A stretch of 64,000 nucleotides of DNA from Bacteriovorax sp. PP10 (GCF_035013165.1 NZ_JAYGJQ010000001.1:62001-126000), one strand, 5' to 3'; shown: positions 1 to 9,596, numbered from the stretch's first letter. Numbers and translations are program-made. Notes: a model not told the origin generated them from the letters alone.

Positions 1-692
1 TTTTTGTGTTTATAAAGTGGCATATGATAATGCACGTACCCCATAATAAACCCCAGGCATCCAGAGAGAACGAAGTATTCAAAACGAGCATCGTATTCAA
101 ATCCAGGATGAATACGATTTTGAATCACTTCTTCAAAAAAATCTGAAAGGTATTCAACAGGAATCACAAAACGAAGCATGGCCAGCAATGTGAAAACGAG
201 AACACCTCTGATTCCGATATATTTATAAATAACTGAGATGAGTCCAAGAATCACCATCCACAACATGATTGGATAGAATGAAATGGCCTGACCTGTATTG
301 GGTGCCACGATAAAGTTTTCTAAAACAAAGTATAAAAAGATCAATCCAAAAATTTTGAACTTACCAAGCATTTCAATGCCGAATGTGACCTGGTCTTTTT
401 TAGCGAGATTAAACGCGGCCATAGTCAGATAGATCTGACTTACCCATGGTGTGAAAACAATCGCTAATAAGTGATTAAAGAAGTCTGAAGAGACCTGTTT
501 CCCTATCATCGGAAAATGAACAGCGTAAGTCGATGTCAGTGCCATCGTATCGCGGAAATAATCCACGTACCACATGTTAATGTAGTACGTGAAATGTTGA
601 TCTAATGCGAGGATGATAAATAGGCCACGTAAGAAATCTAAGTTAACTAGTCTCGAGCGTGTTTCATCATTATTGTTTATCTTCAATGACAT
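1..692 (-). CDS. Polytopic membrane protein, acyltransferase-like (partial, cut by window start)
   Basis: This is an open frame running off the window edge, so only the N-terminal ~230 residues are visible. The ATG at 692 gives a product beginning MSLKINNNDETRSRLVNLDF, followed by LRGLFIILALDQHF. An N-terminal R..NLDFLRG..I....H signature directly before the first membrane segment is typical of acyltransferase-3 and DUF1624/HGSNAT-like membrane acyltransferases. Several further hydrophobic segments follow (about residues 75-95, 110-130, 135-160, 205-220). The start lies 23 nt inside the end of the upstream secreted-protein gene, which suggests translational coupling. The family call rests on that N-terminal motif and the topology only; substrate is unknown. 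Another multi-TM family cannot be excluded without the C-terminus. Confidence 0.6.
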   Translation of the reverse strand, partial: MSLKINNNDETRSRLVNLDFLRGLFIILALDQHFTYYINMWYVDYFRDTMALTSTYAVHFPMIGKQVSSDFFNHLLAIVFTPWVSQIYLTMAAFNLAKKDQVTFGIEMLGKFKIFGLIFLYFVLENFIVAPNTGQAISFYPIMLWMVILGLISVIYKYIGIRGVLVFTLLAMLRFVIPVEYLSDFFEEVIQNRIHPGFEYDARFEYFVLSGCLGFIMGYVHYHMPLYKHK

Positions 693-3600
693 CCTTGTCT
701 TTTTTCTTCGACAACACCTTATCGTAGTTTCTGATATAAGCATTGGTTACTTTTTCAAAAAGTGACTGTCCTTCATTGGACTGGTACTTATCTTTTTTCG
801 CCTGGTTTCTTGCTTCAATAGCATCGGCCAGTCTCTTCTCATCTTCATTTGTTGCGGCCGTCGCTGCCCCTGCACCGCTAGCAGATTCCACTCCACTTCC
901 CGATGATGATCCCGAACTAGATCTTGATCCACTTCCAAAAAGTGCACCTGTTCCAGAACCATATGCTCCACCAGCATCTTGTTTATTTAACGATGCATCT
1001 TTTGCAGCTTTATCACTTAATGCATTTGCAGACCCTGTTCCACTCGATGATGATGACGAACCAAGACCTGAGCTGCTAAACACTGAACCTGATTTATTCG
1101 CAAACTTCGAACTGAAGCTTTTTGAAACCGCGGCCATCTTAGTAGTACGCTCTTTATCTCCACTTGCTGCCATCGCCTTATTGTAAGTATCAAGTTCTTT
1201 TAACTGCACTTTTCTTGAAGTTCTTAAATTCCCAATCGCTTTTAAGAAGCTTGTTTGTTCTGTAGTAAAATTAGCGCTCGAAGCTCCAGCTAATTTTGAT
1301 TGATCAGCAACAAAAGTAGAATTCAGTGTACTAAGTTGTGAGTCTAGGCCTTTATTATCCAACATCATGTTCATAGTAAGTAAGCTTTCAAGCTCTTTTT
1401 CAGCTTTAGAAATCTCTTTAGATAGTAGTGACGCTTTCAGAGCATCTTGTTGGTTAATTGGCTTCTCAGCATATAACTTAAGAGTCGCGATCAAATCCTT
1501 TAAATGTAATTGGCTTAAAGTAGATAAACCAATCGCCGTTTTACCTGTGCTCGTAGAGATTTTTCCCGATACTTCTTTTGCCATGTAACTTAGGTAAGTC
1601 TGAAGCCCTACTGTCGGGTAACTGATCTCACCAGGATTAGATTTTTTCGGCCATAAGAAATGGTATTCGTAAGCGTAGTTTGCAAAAGATTCAAGGTTAG
1701 CTGTTTCCGTTGGTTTTAAAAATCCTTCAGCAATCGCAAACTTTTTTGCAGCTTCTTTAATAAGCTTAATTTTATCCGGGTTCATAAAATATGTACTTTC
1801 TAAGTTAGGCCCTAGAGCTGGAACATATCTTCCCACTAAAGTTGCATCGACAAACACTTCTGAAAGATAACTTTCAGCAACGAAAGATCCTCCACCTTTT
1901 TTACCACCACCACCTGATGCTCCTGGATTTTTAGAAATCATGGCAGCTTTAGCGGCCTTGAATGCCTCTTCCATTTTATCAGCGTAGACTGGTTGATTTT
2001 TTAGGATAGCTTCTTTCGAAACACCATATGGAACCCATGGGTCAACGATGTAACGTGACTCTAAGTTCTCATTAACAACGACGAATGATTTTAAACAAGC
2101 ATTTGATGAAGTGTGGATTCCACAAACATCGTTATATGGCTGAACAAGTGTACGAGTGTACTCTGTACATGTTTGTTTCTTCCCACAGCTATAACTTCTT
2201 GGAGCAACATGAAAGTCTGTGATCTCTGGTCTCTGTGTAATCCATGCTCCTTTTAGTGAAGCAATCATCCACAATCCACCGGCCCCTGTCGCAGCTGAAG
2301 CTGTAATAATACCTGCTGCTGCCCAAGCTGAAAGAATTGATGTAGTTGCAAATCCACCTAAGATGGCAATGATACCTGCGGCAAGTAGAGCACCGACAAG
2401 ACCACCAAGGGCCGCCACACTACTACTTCCTTTTCCTTTAATATTAAATTTAAACAAGTCGAAGTTTTCTGTTTTAGCAGTCGACCACTTGGCATCACTA
2501 CGTGCCCAATTTGAAACGGCAAGCATGTCTCCATATGTAGTGCTGTTATCAACAGTTAACTCCATATAGAAAGATGTCAGGTTTTGAGTCCAGGCATAGA
2601 TTAATCTTTTTGCTTTTACACCTGAAGCATCGCCATTTAATTCATCATAGTTTGTTGTAGGATCTTTGTATTTTGCGTACTCATCACATTGCTCAGAAAA
2701 GAATTTCTTTTTAGATGTATCTTCAATTTTGTCATAACCAATAACGTCCAGACACATACATGTCAGTTTCTTATTGTAGTAATCAACTTTTTTATTTGTT
2801 TCAGCACGAACTAGTTTATGAGCGATACCAATTTTCTTTAAACGAGAGTAGATTGACGAATCCTGCTTTCCACTTTCAGTCCAGTAGTCTGTATCCGCAT
2901 CTCCCGTAATAACAAAGTCAAAACCCAGCATGGCCACTTCATAATCAAAAGTCCCATCACTCATCAACGTATTATAAAAATCGTCTCTAAAGTGCATATC
3001 ACATGTCTTGAAATCTGATCTCTTCTCAAATTTCATAGTCGCTTTTTCAAGGTTCATGTCAACTGTTGCACTAGTTGAAGATTTTGCCTGAAAATTTTCA
3101 TACTTCGTTTTATTGTTTTTAATCTCGTCTTTTAAATTAACATTGTCATTAAGAGCTCCAGTATTAATAAATTTATCAGCTACTGCCTCTTCAACTGTCG
3201 CCGCAGTTGTTGGCACAGCAACGTCTTGTGCTTCTGCATTTGAAATAAGAGCATTCGTTAAAACATAAAAGAATTTCTTAATCGGAGCATAACGAACTTG
3301 AGGAATAACCGATGGTGGAACGTCAGGAACACACATCCCTTTATCATTTTGATATAAACCTTCGCAGCACTTCTGCCCTCTTTGTGGTTTTTCTCCATTA
3401 GAAACACAGTCTTTACAGATGAAGTTGTCTTTACAAATTCCGGCCGAACAAGAGTTCGAAGCACAGTCACTATTTTTCTTACAAACAGATCCTCTTGCAA
3501 AACTCTCCCCGATTCCAGATGTCATTGAGTTATATGGTAGACATGCTCCGTTTCCACACACTGGATTGGCCATACAGCTCTCACCAAGAGCTAGTGGTCT

Positions 3601-4155
3601 AAAACAACGAAAGACGTCTTCACAAATTTTATTTTTACTTCCAGGAGTTGCTTCAACACATTCATTAGATGCACATTCAGAACTCTCAGCACATGTTGCT
3701 CCGGCCTTTTTTAATTTACCAATAGCTTCCTGAACTGGATCCGGTGCACATTTAAATCCATCTTCACAAGACCAGTTATTACAGATGGCCCCTTCTTTAA
3801 CTTTCGCTAATTCTTTTGAATTAATTGCATCTAGTTCTTTATTAATGAAATTATAAAAAGCATCTTCTGCTTTATCTGAAGTGATGCTTGAATCTTTAGA
3901 AAGAGTTTCGTAGTTCTGTTTAATTTTGATGAGTTCTTCGCGCGTGAATTTTTCTTGTCTTAAATACTCTTCTAGTTCAGCGTAAAGGCCTGGTTTAATA
4001 ATTTGCAGATCAACACGGCCTTTGTTTTCAACCTTATGTTCAGCGATCTCTTGCTTTACATCATCTAAAAATCTTTTTTTATCGGCCTCTGAAAATCGAT
4101 CTTTTGCAAAAGCGATGTTCAAAACCAGCGTGAATAAAATTAAGCTTTTTAGCAT
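670..4155 (-). CDS. Large secreted Cys-rich protein, 1161 aa, unknown function
   Basis: I do not recognise this protein. It begins with a signal peptide (MLKSLILFTLVLNIAFA|KD), preceded by a GAGGT ribosome-binding site. Residues ~120-280 hold about 20 cysteines in short repeated patterns of the type C...S.C.S..C, reminiscent of EB-module/disulphide-rich extracellular domains, so this part should be outside the cytoplasm. Residues ~575-638 form an unusually long Ala/Gly-rich hydrophobic stretch of about 60 residues, enough for two membrane passes or a glycine-zipper-like insertion element. More cysteines follow at ~655-695. Residues ~1025-1095 are Ser/Gly-rich and probably disordered, and the C-terminus is Lys/Asp-rich. 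It overlaps the downstream membrane-protein gene by 23 nt. A surface or envelope role is inferred from architecture only. Confidence 0.75.
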   Translation of the reverse strand: MLKSLILFTLVLNIAFAKDRFSEADKKRFLDDVKQEIAEHKVENKGRVDLQIIKPGLYAELEEYLRQEKFTREELIKIKQNYETLSKDSSITSDKAEDAFYNFINKELDAINSKELAKVKEGAICNNWSCEDGFKCAPDPVQEAIGKLKKAGATCAESSECASNECVEATPGSKNKICEDVFRCFRPLALGESCMANPVCGNGACLPYNSMTSGIGESFARGSVCKKNSDCASNSCSAGICKDNFICKDCVSNGEKPQRGQKCCEGLYQNDKGMCVPDVPPSVIPQVRYAPIKKFFYVLTNALISNAEAQDVAVPTTAATVEEAVADKFINTGALNDNVNLKDEIKNNKTKYENFQAKSSTSATVDMNLEKATMKFEKRSDFKTCDMHFRDDFYNTLMSDGTFDYEVAMLGFDFVITGDADTDYWTESGKQDSSIYSRLKKIGIAHKLVRAETNKKVDYYNKKLTCMCLDVIGYDKIEDTSKKKFFSEQCDEYAKYKDPTTNYDELNGDASGVKAKRLIYAWTQNLTSFYMELTVDNSTTYGDMLAVSNWARSDAKWSTAKTENFDLFKFNIKGKGSSSVAALGGLVGALLAAGIIAILGGFATTSILSAWAAAGIITASAATGAGGLWMIASLKGAWITQRPEITDFHVAPRSYSCGKKQTCTEYTRTLVQPYNDVCGIHTSSNACLKSFVVVNENLESRYIVDPWVPYGVSKEAILKNQPVYADKMEEAFKAAKAAMISKNPGASGGGGKKGGGSFVAESYLSEVFVDATLVGRYVPALGPNLESTYFMNPDKIKLIKEAAKKFAIAEGFLKPTETANLESFANYAYEYHFLWPKKSNPGEISYPTVGLQTYLSYMAKEVSGKISTSTGKTAIGLSTLSQLHLKDLIATLKLYAEKPINQQDALKASLLSKEISKAEKELESLLTMNMMLDNKGLDSQLSTLNSTFVADQSKLAGASSANFTTEQTSFLKAIGNLRTSRKVQLKELDTYNKAMAASGDKERTTKMAAVSKSFSSKFANKSGSVFSSSGLGSSSSSSGTGSANALSDKAAKDASLNKQDAGGAYGSGTGALFGSGSRSSSGSSSGSGVESASGAGAATAATNEDEKRLADAIEARNQAKKDKYQSNEGQSLFEKVTNAYIRNYDKVLSKKKDKDVIEDKQ

Positions 4156-4302
4156 AAGTACCTCTTGATCAATATTTGTAACTATATTTTAAGGGCTTAT
4201 GGGATCAGGGTAAACAACATCCATGTTTTACCTACCTAAGGGCGTGAAAGTCTTAATGCCTGATGGAATTCGTTTGATTTTTGGCCGACACTATTTGTTG
4301 GC

Positions 4303-4329
4303 GGCGCTTAGGTAACTTAACTAAGCGCT
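4303..4329. other. Hairpin between secreted-protein gene and ubiB-like gene
   Basis: GCGCTTAG (4304-4311) and CTAAGCGC (4321-4328) form a perfect 8-bp stem with a 9-nt loop, just past the stop codon of the ubiB-like gene on the minus strand. No T-run follows on either side, so it is not a textbook intrinsic terminator; it may still mark the 3' end of the minus-strand transcript. The rest of the 4156-4334 gap shows only the ribosome-binding site of the downstream gene. Confidence 0.4.
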
Positions 4330-4334
4330 GAATA

Positions 4335-6050
4335 TTAGCGGCGTAAACTAGATATGCCCGAGGAGAAGAGTATGACTCCTAAGCTCCACATGATCCAACT
4401 CACAGTTGGGATCTGTGTCCAGTCATTAATATCTCTGGCGCCAATTAAATAGACACCAGTGAAAATAAGTACTGAAGAAAGACAAGCAAATCCTAAAAAT
4501 GTCAGAGCACCAACGGCCGCTCCTAATTCTTTTTCATAACCTGTATTCTTCACTTCAATGGCATAACCTTTTTTAGCGAAGTCACGTAGGAACCACTTTA
4601 TATGGCGTGGAAGAACACGCATTGTTGACGTCAGATCGCGTGCGGCCCAAGCGGCCTCTTCCATCAGCTCATCTTTACTAAAAGTACTCTCGATAATTTC
4701 TTCGATATCATCTTCAAGAATCCCGAAGATGTTCATATCGATACCAAGCTGCTTGCCTACTCCATCTAGCGTAATAAGCGCTCTGAAGATTATGTACCAT
4801 TCTCTTGGAAGATACATCTGGTGCTTCTTTAATGTGCTTAAAACCACTGCTAGTAAGTCTGAGAAGTTTGTTTGTTTAACTGATAAACCAACAAACGGAC
4901 TTAGTGCTTCTCTTACGTCACGTATAAGCGCATCTGTATCTGGAATCGTTTCGTATTCGGCCACATCTAAAAATTCGTAAACTAAGTTTTCGTAGTTGTA
5001 TGAAAGGATCGCATAAATAATAGCGATGAAGTGATGTCTTCCGCTCTTACTTAAACTTCCCATCAACCCAAAATCAATTAATCCAATTTTTCCATCATCA
5101 AGATAAAAGAAATTTCCACCGTGAAGATCAGCGTGAAAGAATCCATCTTTTAAAAATGTTTTAAGGAAAAGTCTTACACCGTATTCCATCTTAGGAATGA
5201 TTTCTGCTTTTTTAGCAAGGATCGCTTCTTGATTACTAAAAGGAGTCCCAATCAGCTCTTCAATAACTAAAACACCTTCTGAGGAGTATTCCTTAAACAC
5301 ACGTGGAATATAATAAAAATTTTGGGTGTCATGTTTTTCAATGTTTTTTCTTAAACGTTCGCAGTTAAGTGCTTCAACATGAAAATTTAATTCGCGATGA
5401 AGTGTTAAAGCGAAGTCATTCACAACTCTTGAAATTCCAAGATACTTCAACTCTTTACTGACTCGTTCAGCTTGAATGGCCAGAAACATTAAAATAGAGA
5501 AATCAGTTTCAATTTCTTTTTCAATTCCCGGACGGCGAACCTTGATAACAACCGGAGTTCCGTCGTGAAGAACAGCTCTGAAGACAACTCCGATGGACGC
5601 TGTACCAATGGCCTCTTTTTGAACAGACTTAAACGCCTGCTCTACAGTTTTACCAACAGCAGACTCGATGATGTTTCTTACTTCTTCAAAAGCAACTGGC
5701 TTTACTTTATCTCGAAGCATTCTCATTTCTTCAATAAATGATGGATGGAAGAGATCTTCGCGGGAACTTAGTAACTGACCAAATTTGATAAAGGCCGGGC
5801 CTAATTCCTCAAAACATTTACGCAGGCGAAATCCGACAACCTGGTTCCAGTCTTTTTCCGACTTATTGGCCAGCTCTTCTGTCAGTCTCTTTTTTGATTT
5901 AGGTAAAACAAAATTTGGTATTTTATTTGTTGTGTTGTTTGTAATGAATTCATCAAACCCGTTGCGTGCAAAAACCATGACAATTTCTTGCAGTCGCCCA
6001 ACGTTTCTTATCGTTTTTGATATTCCAATACCTGCTTTAATCAAATCCAT
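4335..6050 (-). CDS. ABC1/UbiB-family atypical kinase-like protein
   Basis: The protein belongs to the ABC1/AarF/UbiB kinase-like family, whose bacterial members support ubiquinone biosynthesis at the inner membrane. The family's KxGQ motif is seen as IKFGQLLSSREDL (~residue 85-100). A lysine of the nucleotide site lies in VVIKVRRPG (~170), and the catalytic/metal-binding block reads HADLHGGNFF and GLIDFGLMG (~300-325). Two C-terminal membrane segments (~505-535 and ~545-567) match the UbiB topology. The Ala-rich loop normally seen as AASIAQVH reads GTASIGVVFRA here, so the loop is altered. AAGG sits 7 nt before the ATG. The gene is single and divergent from the 6114 gene, sharing a bidirectional -10. 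Function in quinone metabolism is family inference; no other ubi gene is in the window. Confidence 0.85.
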   Translation of the reverse strand: MDLIKAGIGISKTIRNVGRLQEIVMVFARNGFDEFITNNTTNKIPNFVLPKSKKRLTEELANKSEKDWNQVVGFRLRKCFEELGPAFIKFGQLLSSREDLFHPSFIEEMRMLRDKVKPVAFEEVRNIIESAVGKTVEQAFKSVQKEAIGTASIGVVFRAVLHDGTPVVIKVRRPGIEKEIETDFSILMFLAIQAERVSKELKYLGISRVVNDFALTLHRELNFHVEALNCERLRKNIEKHDTQNFYYIPRVFKEYSSEGVLVIEELIGTPFSNQEAILAKKAEIIPKMEYGVRLFLKTFLKDGFFHADLHGGNFFYLDDGKIGLIDFGLMGSLSKSGRHHFIAIIYAILSYNYENLVYEFLDVAEYETIPDTDALIRDVREALSPFVGLSVKQTNFSDLLAVVLSTLKKHQMYLPREWYIIFRALITLDGVGKQLGIDMNIFGILEDDIEEIIESTFSKDELMEEAAWAARDLTSTMRVLPRHIKWFLRDFAKKGYAIEVKNTGYEKELGAAVGALTFLGFACLSSVLIFTGVYLIGARDINDWTQIPTVSWIMWSLGVILFSSGISSLRR

Positions 6051-6080
6051 GAAAAAACCTTTTGAATAGGATGTGCCTAT

Positions 6081-6088
6081 ATTATAAT
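6081..6088. promoter_or_regulatory. Palindromic bidirectional -10 element
   Basis: ATTATAAT is its own reverse complement and gives a perfect TATAAT on both strands (plus 6083-6088, minus 6086-6081). Predicted starts are about 6095 (plus, 19-nt leader to TTG 6114) and about 6074 (minus, 24-nt leader to ATG 6050). A TTTTGA -35 lies 17 nt upstream on the plus strand; the minus -35 is poor. Confidence 0.55.
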
Positions 6089-6113
6089 CAGAAAAATAAC
6101 ATTTGAGGTGATT

Positions 6114-6614
6114 TTGCGCTATTTTTTGGTAATCCTATTCATTTTTAATTCGATGTCAGCATTTGCAGTGGAAACCTGCAGTCGCATCGCGATTATTAAT
6201 TATCAGGAAGTCCTGGTGGACTCTAACACTTCTCAAAAGGGTGAAGGGCTTCGCTACCAACTGGAAAAAGATCCGGTGGCGAAACAATACCTGGATACAT
6301 ATCAAAAAAATTCTGGCATAAGATGGCCTTCAGCAGTTCTAGGAACAGCTGGAACGGGACTCTTGTTATTTGGATTTTTTAATTCTGATTCGGAAAACAG
6401 AAGACTTTATATCATCTCGGGAACAGCGACGATTCTGGTGAACTTCCTGGTTGCTAGAACTCTGGAAGTGACGAATGAATCAAATTTAAATAAAGCAGTT
6501 GAAGAATATAATAAGAGAAATCTTCCAAAGATCTTTTTTAATCCAGAAGGAACACAGGGTCAGATGGATTTTTCTAAAGTAAAACTAGGTCTTGTGCAGC
6601 AATGGACCTTTTAA
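6114..6614 (+). CDS. Small exported/membrane protein, unknown function
   Basis: I do not recognise this ~166-aa protein. It begins with a signal peptide ending SAFA|VE, then a region with a CSRIAIINYQ segment and two later hydrophobic stretches (WPSAVLGTAGTGLLLFGFF and LYIISGTATILVNFLV). It is therefore either anchored in or closely associated with the inner membrane. The start is uncertain. A GTG at 6108 extends the frame, but TTG at 6114 sits 5 nt after a strong GAGGTGAT ribosome-binding site, so I prefer TTG. It is followed after 14 nt by the zinc-ribbon gene and then greA, and is likely cotranscribed with them from the bidirectional promoter at 6081-6088. Confidence 0.65.
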   Translation: MRYFLVILFIFNSMSAFAVETCSRIAIINYQEVLVDSNTSQKGEGLRYQLEKDPVAKQYLDTYQKNSGIRWPSAVLGTAGTGLLLFGFFNSDSENRRLYIISGTATILVNFLVARTLEVTNESNLNKAVEEYNKRNLPKIFFNPEGTQGQMDFSKVKLGLVQQWTF

Positions 6615-6628
6615 CTTGGGTTTAGTAA

Positions 6629-6919
6629 ATGAATAGCATTACCTGTTATCACTGCCATAAATCGATTCCTATCTTGGGAGCTTTTAAAGTTACCAGAACT
6701 GAGGAGTGCCCCTATTGCTCTACAAGCCTTCATTGTTGTAGAATGTGTACTTTCTACGACCCAAAGGTCTATAACGAATGCCGCGAATCAAATGCCGACA
6801 GAATCGTCGACAAAGAAAAAGCTAATTTCTGTGATTACTTTAATCTCTCAGATGGCTCTCAAGCTGGTACATCTAAAGAGAGTTTACTAGACGCTGCAGC
6901 TTCAATTTTTAAAAAATAG
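6629..6919 (+). CDS. Small double zinc-ribbon protein
   Basis: This 96-aa protein carries eight spaced cysteines: C6-x2-C9, C27-x2-C30, C37-x2-C40, then C51 and C68. The first four look like a zinc ribbon (CYHC ... CPYC). The segment CRMCTFYDP..YNEC and the later NFCDYF form a second probable metal site. The conserved-looking aromatic and acidic residues around the second set suggest a specific fold rather than a random Cys-rich tail. It lies 9 nt upstream of greA, so a link to transcription is possible, but no function is established by the sequence itself. Confidence 0.7.
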   Translation: MNSITCYHCHKSIPILGAFKVTRTEECPYCSTSLHCCRMCTFYDPKVYNECRESNADRIVDKEKANFCDYFNLSDGSQAGTSKESLLDAAASIFKK

Positions 6920-6928
6920 GACAATCAT

Positions 6929-7411
6929 ATGGCAATGGCCGAATTACCAATTACATTAGCTGGTAAAACTAAATTAGAAGCAGAACTTAACCAACTGGTA
7001 AAAGTTGAACGCGAAGAACTTAAAGTTTCAATCTCTGAAGCTCGTGAGCTTGGCGATTTAAAAGAAAATGCTGAATACCATTCTGCTAAAGAAAAACAAG
7101 CAATCGTTGAAGGGCGTATCGCTCAACTTCAAGGTATCCTTGCTCGCTCTCGTGTAGTTGAAGTAAGCAAAATTAAAAGTACGAAAATCGTCTTTGGTGC
7201 AACAGTGACAGTACTTGATGTAGCAAAAGACGCTAGCATCACTTACAGAATTGTTGGTGAAGATGAATCAGATTCAAGAGAAAACAAAATTTCTTTCACT
7301 AGCCCATTAGGTAAAGCACTGATCGGAAAAGAAGAAGGCGACACTGTAATCGTAAAAGCACCGAAAGGTGACGTTGAATTCGAGATTGAATCATTTGAAT
7401 TTATCGACTGA
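6929..7411 (+). CDS. greA: Transcription elongation factor GreA
   Basis: GreA rescues backtracked RNA polymerase by inserting its coiled coil into the secondary channel and stimulating cleavage of the nascent RNA 3' end. The protein has the normal length (160 aa). The N-terminal coiled coil (~residues 5-78) contains the acidic tip motif DLKENAEYHSA. The C-terminal FKBP-like domain carries the family end pattern SPLGKALIGKEEGD and a closing EIESF. AGGA is 7 nt before the ATG. recG begins inside its 3' end, so greA and recG are translationally coupled. Confidence is high. Confidence 0.97.
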   Translation: MAMAELPITLAGKTKLEAELNQLVKVEREELKVSISEARELGDLKENAEYHSAKEKQAIVEGRIAQLQGILARSRVVEVSKIKSTKIVFGATVTVLDVAKDASITYRIVGEDESDSRENKISFTSPLGKALIGKEEGDTVIVKAPKGDVEFEIESFEFID

Positions 7412-9527
7412 GAAAAAACCATCTAAGAAATCCTTGTCATGGTCTTCAACTCTTGAAGACCTGCACGGTCCCGCCTCAAAAAAATCTTTCGAAAAATTAA
7501 ATCTTGCCGGCATCAATGAACTCTCAGACTTCTTATGGGTATTCCCATTAAGAGTTGTTGAACTTCCTCCCCTTCGCAGTTTCGACCACATCGAAGAAGG
7601 ACGCATTTTCATTGGGCGAGCTAAGATTTTAAACGTGCAGGCCAAACCAAATTTTCGCATCAAGGGCCGTGGCAAGGCCATGCTCTACAATATTATGGTG
7701 CATGTTCAGGATGTACTCTCAGATAAAATCCTCACACTTAAATGGTTTAACTCGTACGGATCAATCACCAGTAAAATTTCGAAATGCACTTATATCGAAT
7801 TTATGGGTGAAGCTTCAGTTTTTAACGGACAGTCTCAGTTTGCAAATCCTGAATTCTTCCCATTAGAAACTCCTGATGACCCCTCACCATTTTCAACCGT
7901 CTCTAATGAATTAAAAATTCAGTACCCGACAGTGAACACTGTGGCCGGTATTCATATTAAAAAATTCATTGATAAAATCCCAAAAGATCTTTGGGACAAT
8001 ATCCCTGAAACACTTCCTCGTGCCGTGATTAATAAGAATCATTTTCTTTCACTTAAAGATGCTTTTAAAGTCATGCACGCTAAAATTAAACCGACTCCTG
8101 AGCTTGAAGCTCAAGCTGAAAAGCGTTTAATTTACGAAGAGTTTTTTGAAGATCAGTTAAAAATTTACTTGAGACGCAAATATTTCAAAAAACCTAAAGC
8201 TAAAAAATACGAAGTCAGCAATGAGGTTTACTCAACATTCGCGAAACTTTACCCATACGAGCTCACTGATGATCAAAGCAAAACGCTAAACGATATCCGT
8301 CGCGATTTTATCAGCGAACATCCAATGATGAGACTGGTTCAAGGTGATGTTGGTTGCGGTAAAACAACTGTCGCTATGATTGCTGCTATGATCGTTATTG
8401 ACAATGGCGGCCAAGTGGCCCTGATGTGCCCGACAGAAGCTCTGGCCATGCAACATTACGTTTCGGCCCGTGAACTTTTTGGTGATGACACTGTCACTTT
8501 CAAATTAATCCTGGGATCAACTCCAGCAAAAGAAAAAAAGCTGATTCAAGCAGGTCTCTTAAATGGTGAAATTGATTTTATCATTGGAACACATGCTCTT
8601 ATTCAGGAAACAATTCAATTTAAAGAACTGGGTCTTGCGATTATCGATGAACAACATAAATTTGGTGTTGATCAAAGAATTAAACTCACTAGCAAAGGAC
8701 AAGGGACTCACTGCCTGATTATGTCAGCGACACCCATTCCAAGATCACTTAGTTTAACTCAATATGGTGACCTTGATATTTCTTCTATCAAAACAATGCC
8801 CGGTGGACGTAAGGGCCATAAGACCAGAATTGTGACTGAAGAAACGTATCAGCAGTATTTAAATTTTATCAATACCCGCCTCTCTCTCGATGAACAAATC
8901 TATGTTGTCGTTCCGGCGATTAACGAGAGTGCCGAGCAAGAGTTTCACAACTTGATTGATACGCTTGAGCGTTATAAAAAATACTTTCCGAAGTACAGAG
9001 TCGAAGGCCTTCACGGCCAGATGAAGTCTGATGAAAAAGCAGAAATGTTTACTAAGTTTAAAGCGCACGAAATAGATCTTCTGGTTTCAACAAGTGTTAT
9101 TGAAGTCGGAATCAACGTCATCAATGCCACAGTTATGGCGATCATCAATCCTGAAAGATTCGGACTTTCTTCTCTTCACCAGCTAAGAGGAAGAGTTGGC
9201 CGCGGTGATAAACCTGGCTTTTGTTTCCTGGTTAATGACAAACAAATATCGAGCTTGAGCAAAGAGCGCCTTAAAGTTATCGAAAACAATACTGATGGAT
9301 TTAAAATTGCCGAAGAAGACTTAAAACTTCGCGGTGAAGGTGACCTTTTTGGAACTGATCAATCAGGAAGTCAGGCACAAAAACGCCTGGCCAACATTGT
9401 TCTTCACGCCGATATTCTGTATCAGGCCCGCGAAGATGCCTTTGACCTCATCAGAAACAATGACCCCGACATCCTGGGTTTACTCGATAAATTCTCTAAA
9501 GACTCCCGCATCTTCACAACGGTATAA
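7374..9527 (+). CDS. recG: ATP-dependent DNA helicase RecG
   Basis: RecG remodels stalled replication forks and Holliday junctions. The wedge/OB domain occupies the first ~270 residues. Helicase domain 1 follows with Walker A GDVGCGKT (~residue 320), the DEQH box (IDEQHKFGV, ~430) and motif III SATPIPRSL. Domain 2 has QLRGRVGRG (motif VI) and the C-terminal TRG-like segment. Size is normal for the family (~717 aa). There is no ATG near the 5' end; TTG at 7374 is preferred because AAGG sits 5 nt upstream, but GTG 7368 or TTG 7434 are possible. The gene overlaps greA by about 38 nt. Confidence 0.95.
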   Translation: MNSRLNHLNLSTEKKPSKKSLSWSSTLEDLHGPASKKSFEKLNLAGINELSDFLWVFPLRVVELPPLRSFDHIEEGRIFIGRAKILNVQAKPNFRIKGRGKAMLYNIMVHVQDVLSDKILTLKWFNSYGSITSKISKCTYIEFMGEASVFNGQSQFANPEFFPLETPDDPSPFSTVSNELKIQYPTVNTVAGIHIKKFIDKIPKDLWDNIPETLPRAVINKNHFLSLKDAFKVMHAKIKPTPELEAQAEKRLIYEEFFEDQLKIYLRRKYFKKPKAKKYEVSNEVYSTFAKLYPYELTDDQSKTLNDIRRDFISEHPMMRLVQGDVGCGKTTVAMIAAMIVIDNGGQVALMCPTEALAMQHYVSARELFGDDTVTFKLILGSTPAKEKKLIQAGLLNGEIDFIIGTHALIQETIQFKELGLAIIDEQHKFGVDQRIKLTSKGQGTHCLIMSATPIPRSLSLTQYGDLDISSIKTMPGGRKGHKTRIVTEETYQQYLNFINTRLSLDEQIYVVVPAINESAEQEFHNLIDTLERYKKYFPKYRVEGLHGQMKSDEKAEMFTKFKAHEIDLLVSTSVIEVGINVINATVMAIINPERFGLSSLHQLRGRVGRGDKPGFCFLVNDKQISSLSKERLKVIENNTDGFKIAEEDLKLRGEGDLFGTDQSGSQAQKRLANIVLHADILYQAREDAFDLIRNNDPDILGLLDKFSKDSRIFTTV

Positions 9528-9596
9528 CCCTAAAGGTTGACCGATTGCCACAGTCATTTTGACCAAAATTTTCACGGTGTAAATTAACGGGTATTT

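Noticed and set aside
743-1186. Plus-strand open frame opposite the secreted-protein gene
   Set aside because: Shadow of the Ser/Gly-rich C-terminal region of the minus-strand gene; no ribosome-binding site and biased composition.
4303-4329. Terminator of the ubiB-like gene
   Set aside because: Good 8-bp stem but no T-run on either strand, so only listed as a hairpin.
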